Source of the DNA: Solirubrobacteraceae bacterium
GTDB lineage: Bacteria; Actinomycetota; Thermoleophilia; Solirubrobacterales; Solirubrobacteraceae
DNA: 6,656 nucleotides
Assembly: GCA_016462625.1 (NCBI GenBank)
Contig: JAEMSV010000161.1
Location: forward strand, 1-6,656
Direction: 5' to 3'
The notes beneath the pieces are model-generated. The model was not told the origin of the DNA and did not search any database. It saw only the letters and a list, made by a program, of their open reading frames with translations. The stretch's first letter is position 1. Every line of letters begins with the position of its first letter. Below, piece after piece: positions 5,273 to 6,656 of the stretch. A program made the translations under genes and the position numbers.

Positions 5273-6656
5273 CGGACCTCAAGACCCGCACGTACGAAGG
5301 CAATTCGCTGGACGAGATCCTGCCGAAGATCCGTGAGGAGCTGGGCGACGACGCGATCGTCGTGCGCCAGCGCGAGGGCCTCAAGGGGGGAGTCGGTGGC
5401 TTCTTCCAGAAGCGGATCGTCGAGGTCGAGGCCCGGTCGGGTCACGCGATTGCAGCGGAATCGAAGAGCGGCCGCTTCGAGGCCACCGACGGGCCGGCCG
5501 TCGGGCCTGAGCCGATGCCTGCCGCGACGCCCGCTGCGACGTCCTCCGTGGCCGAGGCGATGCTCGCCGAGGCGGCGGGTGCTTCGGCGCCTTCCGGCTT
5601 CTCCGCGCAGCTGGCCGACGCCGCGCAGGCGCAAGCTGAGCAGCCGTACACAACCGTCGGCGGCGCCGGCGGCCTGACCGTGGACGACATCCTGGCGGGG
5701 ACCGCCGGAGCCGAGGCCACGGCGCCGACCGTCGCGCCCGTGGAGGCCTATGAGCCGCCCGCGCCCGCCGCGACGGCGCCCGCTCCGGCTCCGGTCGAGA
5801 CCGCGATGGCCACGATGGAGGGTGCCGCCGGGACGAGTCGCACGCGCGGGGTCACCGTGACCACGTCTCCGCAGGTCGACGCGATCCCGGCCGCCGAGGC
5901 CGCGCCCGAGCAGGTCGCCCAGGCCCCGGTGCCGGTCGCGCAGCCTGTGCCCGCGCCGATGCCGATCGAGACTCCGGAATCGCGCCCTGCCCGTGCCGAG
6001 CGCGTCATCGAGACGCTGTCGGACCGCGGCATGACGGCGGGCTTCGCGCAGCAGATCGTCGACCAGGTCGTCACGCACCGCGTGCCGTTCTCGCCGGGCG
6101 CCCGCCTCTCGGCGCTGGTGACCCGCGAGGTGGCCCGCTGGATCCCGACGCGCCCTGCGGGCACGCCGGGCGTCGCCGCGTTCGTCGGCGCCGGCGGCTC
6201 GGGCAAGACGAGCGTCGTCGCGGGCATCGCCCGCGCCTACGCCGAGGCCGGCGTGCGGGTCGCCTGTGTCGCGATCCGCTCGACCGACGCCGGAGCGTCG
6301 CTTCGCGCCACGCTGGAGGGCAGTGGTGTCGAGGTGTACGCGCCGGTGGACGACGCCGATGCGACGGCCACGATCGAGCGGCTGCGGGGCTCCCGCATCG
6401 TCCTGCTCGACACCCCCGCGGTCTCCCCGCGTGACGCGGCGGAGATCAAGGCGCTCGGGCGGCAGCTCGGCCGCCTGAAGACCGACGAGGTGCACCTGTG
6501 CACGTCGGCGACCCAGTCCCTCGACGTGGCGCGTGACGGCTTGGAGGCCCTGCGCGTGCTCAAGCCGAGCGGGCTGACGATCACGCACGCGGACGAGACG
6601 GACCGCATCGGCGGCTCCGTGCAGCTCGCGATCGACTCGGGCATCGCCCTGTCGTA
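5269..6656 (+). CDS. flhF: FlhF, SRP-type GTPase for flagellar placement (3' partial, divergent)
   Basis: FlhF belongs to the SRP GTPases with Ffh and FtsY and, with FlhG, sets the position and number of flagella at the membrane. The frame starts at the ATGA overlap with flhA (GGAG at 5255-5258, 10 bases upstream) and stays open for 462 codons to the window end. Residues 1-55 match the FlhF N-terminal domain: KTRTYEGNSLDEILPKIREE at 5-24, then an Ala-Ile-Val-Val strand and a Gly-Gly-Val-Gly-Gly-Phe-Phe motif before a Val-Glu-Val strand. Residues about 60-236 are an Ala/Pro-rich linker. A helical N domain (about 237-300) precedes the P-loop GAGGSGKTS at 307-315. Later GTPase motifs are weak: no DTYR-type box near 337, Asp-Thr-Pro at 381-383 for DTAGR, Thr-His-Ala-Asp at 439-442 for TKxD. 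It ends in GIALS, where FlhF proteins usually continue with Tyr. Identity is supported by the N-terminal domain and context; GTPase activity is uncertain. Confidence 0.9.
   Translation, partial: MTDLKTRTYEGNSLDEILPKIREELGDDAIVVRQREGLKGGVGGFFQKRIVEVEARSGHAIAAESKSGRFEATDGPAVGPEPMPAATPAATSSVAEAMLAEAAGASAPSGFSAQLADAAQAQAEQPYTTVGGAGGLTVDDILAGTAGAEATAPTVAPVEAYEPPAPAATAPAPAPVETAMATMEGAAGTSRTRGVTVTTSPQVDAIPAAEAAPEQVAQAPVPVAQPVPAPMPIETPESRPARAERVIETLSDRGMTAGFAQQIVDQVVTHRVPFSPGARLSALVTREVARWIPTRPAGTPGVAAFVGAGGSGKTSVVAGIARAYAEAGVRVACVAIRSTDAGASLRATLEGSGVEVYAPVDDADATATIERLRGSRIVLLDTPAVSPRDAAEIKALGRQLGRLKTDEVHLCTSATQSLDVARDGLEALRVLKPSGLTITHADETDRIGGSVQLAIDSGIALS

Noticed and set aside
5071..6588. A 505-codon open frame on the - strand covering the end of flhA and flhF
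   Set aside because: The + strand holds an open frame with a clear FlhF N-terminal domain and P-loop. The antisense product is Arg/Gly/Asp/His-rich without recognisable motifs, as expected for the complement of GC-rich coding DNA with few stop codons.
1..6656. The cluster as a non-flagellar (injection-type) type III secretion system
   Set aside because: FliO before fliP and FlhF after flhA are flagellar, and the FlhA and FlhB sequences match flagellar forms closely; no secretin or effector-type gene is present in the window.
6655..6656. The final TA as the start of a stop codon ending FlhF at residue 462
   Set aside because: FlhF proteins usually continue with Tyr after the GIALS-type strand, so TAC or TAT is more likely. 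This cannot be settled within the window.

Overview
This window is an uninterrupted stretch of a bacterial flagellar operon. It encodes the membrane core of the flagellar type III protein export apparatus. All genes read on the + strand in the order fliO (5' end cut off), fliP, fliQ, fliR, flhB, flhA, flhF (3' end cut off). There is no intergenic space longer than 3 bases, and I see no RNA genes, mobile elements, CRISPR arrays, promoters or terminators inside the window.

The DNA is strongly GC-rich, with G or C at nearly every third codon position. The gene order is that of the long fla/che-type operons of Gram-positive bacteria, where flhG (a MinD-like ATPase) usually follows flhF. Together these suggest a motile high-GC Gram-positive, possibly a deep-branching actinobacterium such as Thermoleophilia. 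The lineage is an inference and was not tested; FliP without a signal peptide and a divergent FlhF also argue against a close relative of enterobacteria.

Layout: 1-461 fliO, a membrane-anchored assembly factor; 458-1093 fliP, 1090-1359 fliQ and 1356-2144 fliR, which form the export gate channel; 2148-3209 flhB, the self-cleaving substrate-specificity switch; 3206-5272 flhA, the energy-coupling and chaperone-docking subunit; 5269-6656 flhF, an SRP-type GTPase that places the flagellum. Five of the six junctions are 4-base ATGA overlaps, so the products are probably made by coupled translation and in matched order. FliO helps assemble the FliP-FliQ-FliR complex, FlhB wraps its entrance, FlhA forms the cytoplasmic ring that receives substrates, and FlhF decides where the basal body is built.

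No new system is apparent. The most interesting point is FlhF. Its N-terminal domain and P-loop are recognisable, but the other GTPase motifs are eroded and the two halves are separated by an Ala/Pro-rich linker of about 170 residues. Smaller points are a FliP with no possible signal peptide, and substitutions at usually conserved sites in FlhB and FlhA. The flhF reading frame runs off the window end without a stop codon; a long antisense open frame over the same region is a shadow of it.
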